Shown piece by piece: positions 1 through 7,746 of a DNA stretch of 64,000 nt. Position numbers and translations under genes: made by a program. Numbering within the stretch: position 1 is the first letter of the stretch; the number at the start of each line of letters is the position of its first letter. The notes below the pieces were generated by a model. That model was not told the origin of the DNA. It ran no database searches and was given only the letters and a program-made list of their open reading frames with translations. The DNA is from Aeromonas australiensis (GTDB lineage Bacteria; Pseudomonadota; Gammaproteobacteria; Enterobacterales; Aeromonadaceae): contig NZ_CDDH01000009.1 in NCBI RefSeq assembly GCF_000819725.1, forward strand, positions 33,007-97,006. The letters are read 5' to 3'.

Positions 1-375
1 GTGGCCGACAAAGCCCTTGAGGCGGGGGTTCTCGTTCATGCCGAGAAAGACCACCGGGGTGCCCAGCGAGGCGATCTCGTTGGCCAGATAGTTGATGGAG
101 TTGTCATCCCCCAGCACCACCAGGTCCGGTTTGTTCTTGAGGTAGAGAGCGATAGCTCGCTGAGCTATGCCGTCGAATGCTTCCCGTGGCTGGCGTTTGG
201 TGTCCATATAGAAGTGAGAGATCTTGTGCTCCCCCTGCAAGCCATCGAGCAGCCCTTTGTTGTAGCTTTGGTCCCACAGGTATTCGGGATGGTAGCTGCT
301 GATCACCAGAATGTTGGCGGCCCAGAGCGGCAGAGAGAGGGTGGATAACAGTAGCAACAGCAGGGAGGTGTGCAT
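1..375 (-). CDS. Periplasmic binding-like protein, N-terminal part (cut by window edge)
   Basis: The minus-strand frame is open from an ATG at 375 to the window edge and gives 125 residues. A signal peptide is visible (hydrophobic LLLLLLSTLSLPLWA, cleavage expected near residue 20). The mature start reads ANILVISSYHPEYLWDQSYN, followed by alternating strands and helices such as PDLVVLGDDNS and GTPVVFLGMNENP. That pattern resembles the N-lobe of ABC substrate-binding or sensor-kinase periplasmic domains. The C-terminus is outside the window, so a soluble binding protein cannot be told from the input domain of a signalling protein. The fold assignment is inference; the reading frame and signal peptide are seen directly. 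Confidence 0.6.
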   Translation of the reverse strand, partial: MHTSLLLLLLSTLSLPLWAANILVISSYHPEYLWDQSYNKGLLDGLQGEHKISHFYMDTKRQPREAFDGIAQRAIALYLKNKPDLVVLGDDNSINYLANEIASLGTPVVFLGMNENPRLKGFVGH

Positions 376-618
376 GAGGGGCCCTTGTCGATGAAGAGAG
401 TATGCGTTCAGTATGGGCAGTTTTGGCTGTTAGGGTGATCCCCCGGAAGCGGGTATGGCTGGGGGGCGATTTTTTCGGTTGTTCGGATCGGACGCCAGCC
501 CGCACCCTGCTTGAGATTGGATTTGAATGGGGCTTTTTATGGTTGGTCGTGAACTGTCCCGCTCGCTGAAAAACCTGTCCTGGATCAAGAAATGAGGCTG
601 CGCTTTGGTGCCTAATAG

Positions 619-665
619 ACACCACATATAGGGATGTATTCGTTTTTAATCCCTATATGTTGTGT
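619..665. promoter_or_regulatory. Paired NrdR-like boxes upstream of nrdD
   Basis: ACACCACATATAGGGAT (619-635) and ATCCCTATATGTTGTGT (649-665) form an inverted repeat of 17 bp with one mismatch. Their centres are 30 bp apart, about three helical turns. The sequence resembles the NrdR consensus (ACACWATATATWGTGT-like), and NrdR boxes usually occur in pairs at whole-turn spacing before ribonucleotide reductase genes. Repression of nrdDG by NrdR is therefore likely. The rest of 376-818 holds the leader hairpins listed separately and no convincing gene. Confidence 0.65.
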
Positions 666-699
666 TATTAAGCTGTGTATAAGCTGTTCCCTTCCTATC

Positions 700-730
700 T
701 TCAGCCCAGGCTTGTCAAGCCTCGGCTGAA
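700..730. promoter_or_regulatory. 31-bp interrupted palindrome in the nrdD leader
   Basis: TTCAGCC and GGCTGAA flank GGCTTG-T-CAAGCC, giving two stacked inverted repeats with a 2-by-2 mismatch between them. A T-rich run follows at 731. The central spacer of one base favours a protein-binding DNA palindrome, or a cruciform, over an ordinary RNA hairpin, although an attenuator is possible. It lies about 90 bp before the nrdD start codon. Confidence 0.45.
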
Positions 731-780
731 TTTATTTGCGTCCAGGACGAGATGCCGGGAGGGGGGCCCAACAAGGGGGA

Positions 781-800
781 GCCAGAGGCAAATGCCTGGC
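781..800 (+). promoter_or_regulatory. Leader hairpin just before the nrdD ribosome-binding site
   Basis: GCCAGAGGCAAATGCCTGGC can fold as a short stem with one bulged base and is followed by CTTTT. It ends about 10 nt before the GGGGA ribosome-binding site of nrdD. It could act as a weak attenuator or a 5'-end stabiliser; only the inverted repeat itself is seen. Confidence 0.35.
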
Positions 801-819
801 CTTTTAACGGGGAAAATCC

Positions 820-2937
820 ATGAAACCGGTTGTGATCAAACGTGACGGATGTCGCGCACCATTCAATGCCCAGCTGATCAGCGATGCGGTCAGCCGCGCG
901 GCGGAAGCGGTCAATCAGGCCAACCCGGCATTGGCGCTGCGCATTTCAAGTGCGGTCAGCCAGGAGCTGGAAGGGCGTGGTGAAGTTGATATCCACGAGA
1001 TCCAGAACCGGGTCGAAAACCACTTGATGGCCTCTGACGACAAGGCCATCGCCCGCGCCTATATCGAATATCGCCACGACAGGGATCAAGCCCGCGAGGC
1101 GCGCGGCCGTCTGGCGCAGGAGATCCGTGGTCTGGTCGAGCAGACCAACGCCGCCCTGCTCAACGAGAACGCCAACAAAGACTCCAAGGTGATCCCGACC
1201 CAGCGCGACTTGCTGGCCGGTATCGTCGCCAAGCACTATGCCACCAGCCACATGCTGCCCCGTGATGTGGTTCAGGCCCACGAGAGCGGTGATCTGCACT
1301 TCCACGATCTCGATTACTCACCTTTCTTCCCGATGTTCAACTGCATGTTGATCGATCTGAAAGGGATGCTGACCCACGGCTTCAAGATGGGCAATGCGGA
1401 GATCGATACTCCGAAATCCATCAGCACCGCCACCGCTGTGACCGCCCAGATCATCGCCCAGGTGGCGAGCCACATCTATGGCGGCACCACCATCAACCGC
1501 ATCGACGAAGTGCTGGCTCCCTATGTGACCATCAGCTGGCAGAAGCACCGTGAAGTGGCCGAAGAGTGGGGCATTGCCGATGTGGAAGCCTACGCCATGG
1601 CCCGCACCGAGAAAGAGTGCTACGACGCCTTCCAGTCGCTGGAGTACGAAGTCAACACCCTGCACACCGCCAACGGTCAGACGCCGTTTGTCACCTTCGG
1701 CTTTGGCTTGGGGGATAGCTGGGAGTCGCGGATGATCCAGCGCGCCATCCTGAGCAACCGCATCGCTGGCCTTGGCAAGAACAAGAAGACCGCCGTGTTC
1801 CCGAAACTGGTGTTCGCCATCAAGGATGGCCTTAACCACAAGCAGGGCGATCCCAACTACGACATCAAGCAGCTGGCGCTGGAGTGTGCCTCCAAGCGGA
1901 TGTATCCGGACATCCTCAACTACGACCAGGTGGTCAAGGTGACCGGCTCCTTCAAGACCCCCATGGGTTGCCGCTCCTTCCTCGGTGCCTACGAGGAGCA
2001 TGGCGAGCTCGTCCACGAAGGTCGCAACAACCTGGGTGTCGTGAGCCTCAACTTGCCGCGCATCGCCCTGAAATCCCGTGACGAAGCGGACTTCTGGGAT
2101 CGTCTGGATGGCTCCTTGCGGGTCGCCAAGAAGGCGCTGATGTATCGCATCACCCGTCTGGACGGAGTGAAAGCACGGGTTGCACCGATCCTCTATATGG
2201 AAGGGGCTTGCGGCGTGCGGCTTAAGGCGGACGACAACGTCAGCGAGATCTTCAAGAACGGTCGCGCTTCCATCTCCTTGGGGTATATCGGGGTGCACGA
2301 GACCATCAATGCCCTGTTTGGTGATTCGGTACACCTGTTTGACAGCGCCGAGCTGCAACAGAAGGCCATCGCCATCATCGCCCGTCTCAAGGCAGCCATC
2401 GACGAGTGGAAAGAGGAAACCGGCTACGGCTTCAGCCTCTACTCCACTCCGAGCGAGAACCTCTGCACCCGTTTCTGCCGCATCGATGCCAAGGAGTTTG
2501 GCGTGGTATCCGGCGTGACCGACAAGGGTTACTACACCAACAGCTTCCACCTCGATGTGGAGAAGCAGGTCAATCCGTACGACAAGCTGGACTTCGAGGC
2601 GCCCTATCCGCCCATCGCCAGCGGCGGCTTCATCTGCTACGGCGAGTACCCCAACATCCAGCACAATCTGGAAGCGCTTGAGAACGTCTGGGATTACAGC
2701 TATGACAAGGTGCCCTACTACGGTACCAACACTCCCATCGACGAGTGCTACGACTGCGGCTTCACCGGCGAGTTCGAGTGCACCTCCAAGGGCTTCACCT
2801 GCCCGCGCTGCGGTAACCACGACCCCGCCAAGGTGTCGGTGACTCGCCGTGTCTGCGGCTACCTCGGCAGCCCGGATGCGCGCCCCTTCAATGCGGGCAA
2901 GCAGGAAGAGGTGAAGCGCCGGGTCAAACATATGTAA
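820..2937 (+). CDS. nrdD: Anaerobic ribonucleoside-triphosphate reductase
   Basis: Class III reductase that makes dNTPs without oxygen using a glycyl radical. The 705-residue product has an N-terminal ATP-cone (VIKRDGCRAPFNAQLISDAV near residues 5-24) for allosteric control and a catalytic barrel in the middle. The C-terminal zinc site is C643-x2-C646 and C661-x2-C664, and the radical motif RVCGYLG places the glycyl radical at G680. Length and spacing match E. coli NrdD closely. The ATG follows a GGGGA site. The activase gene nrdG lies downstream across a spacer with inverted repeats. Upstream NrdR-like boxes suggest control by nucleotide status. Confidence 0.97.
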   Translation: MKPVVIKRDGCRAPFNAQLISDAVSRAAEAVNQANPALALRISSAVSQELEGRGEVDIHEIQNRVENHLMASDDKAIARAYIEYRHDRDQAREARGRLAQEIRGLVEQTNAALLNENANKDSKVIPTQRDLLAGIVAKHYATSHMLPRDVVQAHESGDLHFHDLDYSPFFPMFNCMLIDLKGMLTHGFKMGNAEIDTPKSISTATAVTAQIIAQVASHIYGGTTINRIDEVLAPYVTISWQKHREVAEEWGIADVEAYAMARTEKECYDAFQSLEYEVNTLHTANGQTPFVTFGFGLGDSWESRMIQRAILSNRIAGLGKNKKTAVFPKLVFAIKDGLNHKQGDPNYDIKQLALECASKRMYPDILNYDQVVKVTGSFKTPMGCRSFLGAYEEHGELVHEGRNNLGVVSLNLPRIALKSRDEADFWDRLDGSLRVAKKALMYRITRLDGVKARVAPILYMEGACGVRLKADDNVSEIFKNGRASISLGYIGVHETINALFGDSVHLFDSAELQQKAIAIIARLKAAIDEWKEETGYGFSLYSTPSENLCTRFCRIDAKEFGVVSGVTDKGYYTNSFHLDVEKQVNPYDKLDFEAPYPPIASGGFICYGEYPNIQHNLEALENVWDYSYDKVPYYGTNTPIDECYDCGFTGEFECTSKGFTCPRCGNHDPAKVSVTRRVCGYLGSPDARPFNAGKQEEVKRRVKHM

Positions 2938-2943
2938 GCCGAG

Positions 2944-3035
2944 CCCTCTCCCAAAGGGAGAGGGAACCGGCCGATGTACTGTTTGCGCTGCTTTGCTCCC
3001 TTCTCCTGCTCACGTTGCAAATAGTGGGAGAAGGG
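2944..3035. repeat. Two inverted repeats between nrdD and nrdG
   Basis: CCCTCTCCC-AAA-GGGAGAGGG (2944-2964) is a tight hairpin. CCCTTCTCC (2998-3006) pairs with GGAGAAGGG (3027-3035) across a 20-nt loop. The arms resemble the interspersed CCCTCTCCC/GGGAGAGGG family common between proteobacterial genes; a related one is at 25201. There is no U-run, so these are more likely REP-like or mRNA-stabilising elements than terminators. Confidence 0.5.
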
Positions 3036-3064
3036 CCAGCGAGGAGGGGCCGTAATAGAGAGAG

Positions 3065-3577
3065 ATGATGCACTACCACCAATACTACCCGGTCGATGTG
3101 ATCAACGGCCCCGGCACCCGTGCCACCCTGTTTGTCTCGGGCTGCGAGCACCAGTGCCCGGGTTGCTACAACCAGAGCACCTGGCGGCTCGATGGCGGCA
3201 AGCCGTTCGATGAGGGGATGAGCGATCGCATCATTAGCGACCTCAACGACAGTCGGATCAAACGGCGAGGTCTGTCGCTCTCCGGCGGCGATCCGCTCCA
3301 CCCGGCCAACGTGCCCCACGTGCTGGCGCTGGTGAAACGGGTGCGCGCCGAGTGTCCGGGCAAGGATATCTGGTGCTGGACCGGCTACCGGCTCGGCGAG
3401 CTGTCAGAGGCCCAGCGCGAGCTGGTGGCCTTGCTGGATGTGCTGGTGGATGGCAAGTTCGAGAAGGAGCTGGCAGACCCCGGCCTGCTCTGGCGTGGCA
3501 GCAGCAATCAGCAGATCCACGACCTCAACGCCTGGCGTGATGGGGCTGAGCGAATTCCCTGCCTGGTTTGCAGTTGA
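3065..3577 (+). CDS. nrdG: Anaerobic ribonucleotide reductase activating protein
   Basis: Radical-SAM activase that installs the glycyl radical on NrdD. The cluster-binding motif is C27-x3-C31-x2-C34 within GCEHQCPGCYNQ, and the N-terminus MHYHQYYPVDVINGPGTR is nearly that of E. coli NrdG. SLSGGDPLHPANV is the SAM-binding GGE/D-type motif. At 170 residues it is slightly longer than the E. coli protein (about 154). Two adjacent ATGs exist at 3065 and 3068, and the second gives the enteric-like start. It is the partner of nrdD in a bicistron. Confidence 0.95.
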   Translation: MMHYHQYYPVDVINGPGTRATLFVSGCEHQCPGCYNQSTWRLDGGKPFDEGMSDRIISDLNDSRIKRRGLSLSGGDPLHPANVPHVLALVKRVRAECPGKDIWCWTGYRLGELSEAQRELVALLDVLVDGKFEKELADPGLLWRGSSNQQIHDLNAWRDGAERIPCLVCS

Positions 3578-3641
3578 CGCCCGGGATGGTTATGGTGAGC
3601 CCATTCCAATCCTGACGACTTTTTTGAAAAGGAGAGCCGAG

Positions 3642-3812
3642 ATGAACAATCTGCTCAAGATCCTGCTGGCCATTTTCCTGCCCCCGGTGTGCGCCTTTAT
3701 CCAGGTGGGCTTTAGCCTGCACTTTTTAATCAACATAGTGCTGACCCTGCTGGGCGGTCTGCCGGGCATGGTCCATGCGCTCTGGCTGGTGGTGAGCGAC
3801 AAGCGCGGCTGA
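3642..3812 (+). CDS. Pmp3/YqaE-family small membrane protein
   Basis: A 56-residue protein with two transmembrane segments: LLKILLAIFLPPVCAFIQVG and FLINIVLTLLGGLPGMVHAL. The FLPP motif in the first helix and the GGLPGMVHALW motif in the second are characteristic of the UPF0057/Pmp3 family, linked to membrane potential and stress in yeast and plants. The start ATG has a strong AAAAGGAGAG site 7-10 nt upstream. A rho-independent terminator follows at 3845. The bacterial function is not well established. Confidence 0.85.
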   Translation: MNNLLKILLAIFLPPVCAFIQVGFSLHFLINIVLTLLGGLPGMVHALWLVVSDKRG

Positions 3813-3844
3813 GAATATGCCTTACTAATGAGTTTATTGATGAT

Positions 3845-3876
3845 AAAAGGGCCAACCTCTCGGGGTTGGCCCTTTT
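3845..3876. terminator. Rho-independent terminator after the Pmp3-like gene
   Basis: AAAAGGGCCAACC pairs perfectly with GGTTGGCCCTTTT around a 6-nt loop and ends in TTTT. Confidence 0.85.
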
Positions 3877-3988
3877 GTTCATGTTCATACGAAGACTTTT
3901 TGGTTAGGATGGATGACTGACCCAGGGGGCGCACGTTGAGCGTTCCGCAGTTCGGCCACAAGAGCCGGCAAAGAACAAGGAGTGTTTT

Positions 3989-4381
3989 ATGAAGTGGAAA
4001 GTCGCAATGTGGTCAGGGTTGATAATGACGCTATTGTCGGGGTGCTCATCTCGTCAGGAGGTCGTGCTCGACCGTGAGCCGATCACCATTCCCCTTGAGC
4101 AACTCTCCCGTTACTGGGTACAGGAAAAAAAGTGGTCATGGTTTGGCAATGACGATCCTGTGCTGCCGACCAAGCCGGTCAAGGGGTATGTTGAGGTGCG
4201 CTACCAGATCGATGCCAGCGGCATGCCGGTCAAGCCTGAAGTGGTGGCGGCCGAGCCCCCCGGCGAGCTGGAGCAGAGCGCGCTGGCGACACTCTCGCGG
4301 ATCCGCTATAGCCCGGCAAAGGGCAACCCGGATGCCATTCCGGTCGAGGTGATCAACCGCTTCGACATCGAGATCAACTGA
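3989..4381 (+). CDS. Lipoprotein with TonB C-terminal-like domain
   Basis: A 130-residue protein starting with a lipoprotein signal: basic n-region MKWK, hydrophobic core and lipobox LLSGC, so the acylated cysteine is C19. The C-terminal half (GYVEVRYQIDASGMPVKPEV, then LEQSALATLSRIRYSPA) matches the TonB C-terminal fold, in which a residual beta strand leads to a conserved helix and Y-x-PA. There is no proline-rich spanning region and no ExbBD nearby. It is therefore probably not an energy transducer but a small envelope protein using the same fold. The gene ends against a convergent terminator. Confidence 0.7.
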   Translation: MKWKVAMWSGLIMTLLSGCSSRQEVVLDREPITIPLEQLSRYWVQEKKWSWFGNDDPVLPTKPVKGYVEVRYQIDASGMPVKPEVVAAEPPGELEQSALATLSRIRYSPAKGNPDAIPVEVINRFDIEIN

Positions 4382-4412
4382 TACCCCATCACTCTGATGT
4401 CAGCGAAACAGA

Positions 4413-4433
4413 GACCCCGGCCAGGCCGGGGTC
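4413..4433. terminator. Bidirectional terminator between convergent genes
   Basis: GACCCCGGCC-A-GGCCGGGGTC sits between the lipoprotein gene and mliC-like gene, which end towards each other. The stem is very GC-rich, but the U-tracts are weak. Confidence 0.6.
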
Positions 4434-4437
4434 ACGT

Positions 4438-4794
4438 TTATTGCTGTTTGCAGTCGTTGTAGGCGGTCTGCCACTCGCCATCCTCATCCCGAAGCTCGAC
4501 AAAACCCTCATCCCCCTTGTTCCACCAGACGGCTTCGTGCTCGTCCGTATAGCGGGCACCGGAAGCCGAAATGGCCTGGGGCAGGGTGTAATCCTTGCCA
4601 TCTGGCAGGGATAGCTTGATAAAGCTGAGACTCTGGTCGGAGAGAGAGAAGTAGCGCACCTGCACCTTCTTGCCCTGCTCGCACTGATAACTGACCGGTT
4701 CACCACCGGTGACGGAGAGGGTATTGCCCTGATTGCAGCCGGCAAGTAGGGCGAGGGCCAGCCCACTAGCGGCCATCATATGTACTTTATTCAT
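4438..4794 (-). CDS. mliC: MliC-family C-type lysozyme inhibitor lipoprotein
   Basis: Outer-membrane lipoprotein expected to block C-type lysozyme. Starting at the ATG at 4794 gives MNKVHMMAASGLALALLAGC, a lipoprotein signal with lipobox LAGC and modified Cys20. Starts further upstream would put extra residues before the signal peptide and were rejected. The mature domain shows the family features YQCEQGKKVQVRYF, a central SGARYTDE stretch and WWNKGDEGFVELRD, with two cysteines (YQC and NDC) for the disulfide. The product is about 118 residues, typical of the family. Confidence 0.85.
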   Translation of the reverse strand: MNKVHMMAASGLALALLAGCNQGNTLSVTGGEPVSYQCEQGKKVQVRYFSLSDQSLSFIKLSLPDGKDYTLPQAISASGARYTDEHEAVWWNKGDEGFVELRDEDGEWQTAYNDCKQQ

Positions 4795-4957
4795 GATTAC
4801 GGTTCCATTGGCGTGATATGAGCGTGAGCCTAACAGGTTGTTGTTATTGCGCAATCATCTGAGTCATGTTGTGCGTCGCTGACTGTCCGGCCTGCCTGCC
4901 TCGGAGGTACTTTTAAGTTGCGGCAGGGATGGCGAGGTAGGAGTAAACGCGGAAGAC

Positions 4958-4983
4958 AAAAAAGCCCCGGCAGGCGACGGGGC
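4958..4983 (-). terminator. Terminator of the MarR-HlyD-DUF2955 operon
   Basis: On the minus strand, GCCCCG and CGGGGC form a stem around an 8-nt loop followed by six T residues, about 50 nt past the end of the DUF2955 gene. Confidence 0.7.
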
Positions 4984-5030
4984 GAAAGAGAGCTCATCCA
5001 TGGGCTGACAACAGTGCTTACAACAGGAGA

Positions 5031-6128
5031 TCAATAACCGAAGCGGGTTGCCTCGAAGCGGTTGAGCAACCGGTGAACGAGGTAGCAGGCCAGCAGGGTG
5101 ACCACGATGGCAAACAGGATGCTGCTCACCCGGTAGAGGGCGCTGAACACCAGATCGTTGCCCGGGGTGAGGTACTGGCCAAACAGGATACCGAGGGTGG
5201 TGAGGGCGCCAAAGCCGACCCCGGAGCCGCCCGCCTCCTTGAGGTGGGCATGGCTGAACAGCATGGCGCCGAGCCACAGTAGCGGGGCGACCAGCAGCAG
5301 TTGCCCTGACCAGTCATAGAGCAACAGCTGGCCGAGCAAGCCGAAGGTGACCCCCAGCAAGGTGCCCATCGCCCTTTTGCGGGCATAACTGAGGGCGCCG
5401 TTCCAGTGCATGGGGAACAGCACCAGCAGGGTCGTGGCCTGGGCAGACATGGAGTCGCGCAGGTCAAACACCTGAAATACCAGAAACGACAGGGTGGCCA
5501 CAGTGGCACCCAGCAGGGCTTCATGGCGCATCCGGTGCGGCGCCTTGGCGGTCGGGGCGGGCTTGGGTCTGGCCTCCACGTCCGGGATCAGCATGGTCAT
5601 CAGGTAAGCGATCAGCACCGACAGCACGCTCGCCCAGATATTGTTGAGGATCAGGTCGTTGAGGTCGGTCTGCGGATAGCTGGCAAAGTGCAGCATGATA
5701 CTGAGGCTCAGCACCCCGTTGGCCCCGAACAGAAACAGGCTGCCTCGCGACATGGCGGCGAAACGGTAGAGAAACAGCAGGAAGGCGATGGGGGTCATCA
5801 GTGCCGGATGGCTGCCAAACAGCCCCCCCAGCAGCCCGACCTCCACCCCGCAGACCACTGCCGCCCCGATCAGTTGGCGCGCGGCATGGCCATTCATCAC
5901 CGGCACCATCCCCAGCAGCAGCACCGGCGTGACCGTATAGAAGACCCCGTAATTCCAGCCAAACAGCTTGCAGAGCAGAAAGCCCGTGGTGCAGCCAAAG
6001 GCGATGCGCAGGCACTGGCGCAGCTCGTTGCCGGTGAGGGGCCGATACCAGAGGTGAGTGGCAGCACCACCGGCGGGGTGGACTGAGGCGGTATTGGCCG
6101 ACGGGTGAGTGGCGTGGTTAGTAGACAT
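5031..6128 (-). CDS. DUF2955 inner-membrane protein, putative efflux component
   Basis: A 365-residue integral membrane protein with about ten hydrophobic segments arranged as two similar halves around a cytoplasmic loop near residues 185-200 (EARPKPAPTAKAPHR). This is the layout of FUSC/aromatic-acid exporter relatives, to which DUF2955 belongs. The motif RKRAMGTLLGVTFG in the second half is typical of that superfamily. The start codon lies within the last 11 bases of the HlyD-like gene, so translation is probably coupled. With that adaptor it likely exports a small, perhaps aromatic, compound; the substrate is unknown. Confidence 0.8.
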   Translation of the reverse strand: MSTNHATHPSANTASVHPAGGAATHLWYRPLTGNELRQCLRIAFGCTTGFLLCKLFGWNYGVFYTVTPVLLLGMVPVMNGHAARQLIGAAVVCGVEVGLLGGLFGSHPALMTPIAFLLFLYRFAAMSRGSLFLFGANGVLSLSIMLHFASYPQTDLNDLILNNIWASVLSVLIAYLMTMLIPDVEARPKPAPTAKAPHRMRHEALLGATVATLSFLVFQVFDLRDSMSAQATTLLVLFPMHWNGALSYARKRAMGTLLGVTFGLLGQLLLYDWSGQLLLVAPLLWLGAMLFSHAHLKEAGGSGVGFGALTTLGILFGQYLTPGNDLVFSALYRVSSILFAIVVTLLACYLVHRLLNRFEATRFGY

Positions 6129-7173
6129 AATGGAGCAGGCTGAGCAGGTGGATCTGGCCCCGTGCCAGCATGGCGGTCAGGGCATTGTCCGGCAGCAGTT
6201 GCACCGTGGCCCGCGCCCCGGCTGGCAGATGGTCAGGGAGCTGCTCCAGCTCGAGGTGCAGCCGCATCCGCTGGGCATCCCGTACCCAGCGATCCGACTC
6301 CACCGGCGCGGCCAGCCGACCATTGGCATCAAACTGACCGGCACTCACTCCGGCATCCAGACTACTTACCCGGGCAGGATAGAGCTGACCCGGCTCGCCA
6401 TCGAAGGCGACCAGTGCGCGGGTTTGCGCGCCGACATGGCGCAGGCTCTTCTCCCTAAAATCGGCAATGACATCCACCTGTTCCGACACCAGCGCCAGCA
6501 GCGGGCTGCCGGCGCTGGCGATACTGCCCGGCTTGAGCTGCAGATTGGTGATGGTGCCATCCTGATCCGCGTGGACCTGGCTGTAAGATAGGGCCAGCTC
6601 TGCTTGCGCCAGTTTGTTGCGGGCCTGGCGCAGCAACAGATTATCCTCACCGGTCACGCCACGACTGGCCTTGATCTGGGCCAGTTTGGCCTGACTGGCG
6701 CGCAGGTTGGCCTGGGCGCTGCGCAGGGCGCTGTCAGCCTCATCTTTTTGTTGCAGCGAAACCATGTGGCGTTGGTACAGCGCATCGATGCGCTCAGCCT
6801 CGCGCCACTTCTGGCTGGCCAGGGTCTCTTTGGCGTTGATCTCGGCAACGGCGGCGGTCAGGGCGGCATCCAGTTCACTGTTCTGCTGCACGGCCTGCGC
6901 CAGCGCAAGGCGAGCCTGCTCCACCGCCAGTTCAAAAGGGGCCGGATCCAGCCTCAACAGCAGCTCCCCTTTCTTGACCTGCTGGTTGTTGTGAACAGCG
7001 ACCTCGATCACCTTGCCGCTCACCTGGGGGGCCAGCTTGGTGACCACCCGGGTCGCCATCGCCTGAGGGGTGAGGGGCATCAGCAGGTCGGCTATCAGAA
7101 AATAGGCAAACAGGGTGGCAAAGCCCGCCATGGACCATTTGATCCAGCGGGTAAATTGTTGATCCGGGGTCAT
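6118..7173 (-). CDS. HlyD/EmrA-family membrane-fusion protein
   Basis: Periplasmic adaptor of 351 residues. The start MTPDQQFTRWIKW at 7173 was chosen because it places the single transmembrane helix (MAGFATLFAYFLIADLLM) near the N-terminus; a longer frame would overlap the MarR gene. A biotinyl/lipoyl half (KLAPQVSGKVIEVAVHNNQQ, then KGELLLRLDP) is followed by a long alpha-helical hairpin rich in Ala and Gln, the second lipoyl half (DQDGTITNLQLKPGSIA) and a beta-barrel. It starts 1 bp after the MarR stop codon and overlaps the DUF2955 gene, so the three form one operon. Confidence 0.85.
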   Translation of the reverse strand: MTPDQQFTRWIKWSMAGFATLFAYFLIADLLMPLTPQAMATRVVTKLAPQVSGKVIEVAVHNNQQVKKGELLLRLDPAPFELAVEQARLALAQAVQQNSELDAALTAAVAEINAKETLASQKWREAERIDALYQRHMVSLQQKDEADSALRSAQANLRASQAKLAQIKASRGVTGEDNLLLRQARNKLAQAELALSYSQVHADQDGTITNLQLKPGSIASAGSPLLALVSEQVDVIADFREKSLRHVGAQTRALVAFDGEPGQLYPARVSSLDAGVSAGQFDANGRLAAPVESDRWVRDAQRMRLHLELEQLPDHLPAGARATVQLLPDNALTAMLARGQIHLLSLLHYVY

Positions 7174-7174
7174 C

Positions 7175-7687
7175 TTATTCTCTCTCTGTGTCGGTCTCGG
7201 GAGGGCTTGTATCGCCTCCGGCTTGTCGGTCGTGGTGTTGTTCAATTTTGCTGAGGGCGTTGGCCGAGATCCGCTGCACCGTGGCTTCAAACAGCTGCAG
7301 GGTCTGCTCGTCGATGCCCCCCAGCAGCTCCCGGCGAATATTCATGATGCGGTCTGCGATCTGATCGAGCAGGGTCTGGCCAGCCGGGGTCACGCAGACG
7401 ATGCGGGCCCGCTTGTCCTGACTGCAGCAGTGGCGCTCAATCAGACCCTGCTCTTCCAGCTGGCCCAGGGTGCGCATCAGGGAGGGGAGCTCTATCTCGA
7501 GGGCTTCGGCCAGGGTCTTCTGGCTGACATGGTTCCCCATGCGGGAGAGCTTCCACAGCGCGGTCCAGCGGGGATGGGTGAGGCCAAGGGGAGCCAGCTC
7601 CAGATCGGCGGCAGTACGCCATAGCCGGTGCATCCGCGCTATCTGCTCGGCGAGCGACAGCTCGCGCAACCTTTCCAGGTCCGTCAT
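7175..7687 (-). CDS. MarR/SlyA-family transcriptional regulator
   Basis: A 170-residue winged-helix regulator. It contains LTHPRWTALWKLSRMG, then the recognition helix QKTLAEALEIELPSLMRTLG, then the wing CSQDKRARIVCVTPAG, whose DKRxRxVxVTPxG signature is diagnostic for MarR/SlyA proteins. The ATG has a GAGGATGAG site. It is the first gene of the operon with the HlyD-like adaptor and DUF2955 protein. A strong inverted repeat lies 17-59 bp upstream, so it probably represses its own efflux operon until a ligand binds. Confidence 0.9.
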   Translation of the reverse strand: MTDLERLRELSLAEQIARMHRLWRTAADLELAPLGLTHPRWTALWKLSRMGNHVSQKTLAEALEIELPSLMRTLGQLEEQGLIERHCCSQDKRARIVCVTPAGQTLLDQIADRIMNIRRELLGGIDEQTLQLFEATVQRISANALSKIEQHHDRQAGGDTSPPETDTERE

Positions 7688-7703
7688 CTTCTCATCCTCA
7701 ATG

Positions 7704-7746
7704 TACTTAGCCTGCTAAGTATCATACTTGTTTAGCAGGCTAAGTA
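7704..7746. promoter_or_regulatory. MarR operator: nested inverted repeats
   Basis: TACTTAGCCTGCTAA (7704-7718) and TTAGCAGGCTAAGTA (7732-7746) are exact reverse complements, 13 bp apart. Each arm extends into a near-palindrome of its own (ACTTAGC/GCTAAGT), giving two MarR-dimer-sized sites. They lie just before the start of the MarR gene, where repressor binding would block transcription. Confidence 0.75.

Noticed and set aside
104..625. 173-codon minus-strand frame across the window start
   Set aside because: It overlaps the real signal-peptide protein at 1-375 in another frame and has no domain or plausible start.
1318..2931. Long open frame on the minus strand opposite nrdD (537 codons)
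   Set aside because: It is antisense to an undoubted nrdD and arises from GC-rich codon bias; the protein is low in family-like motifs.
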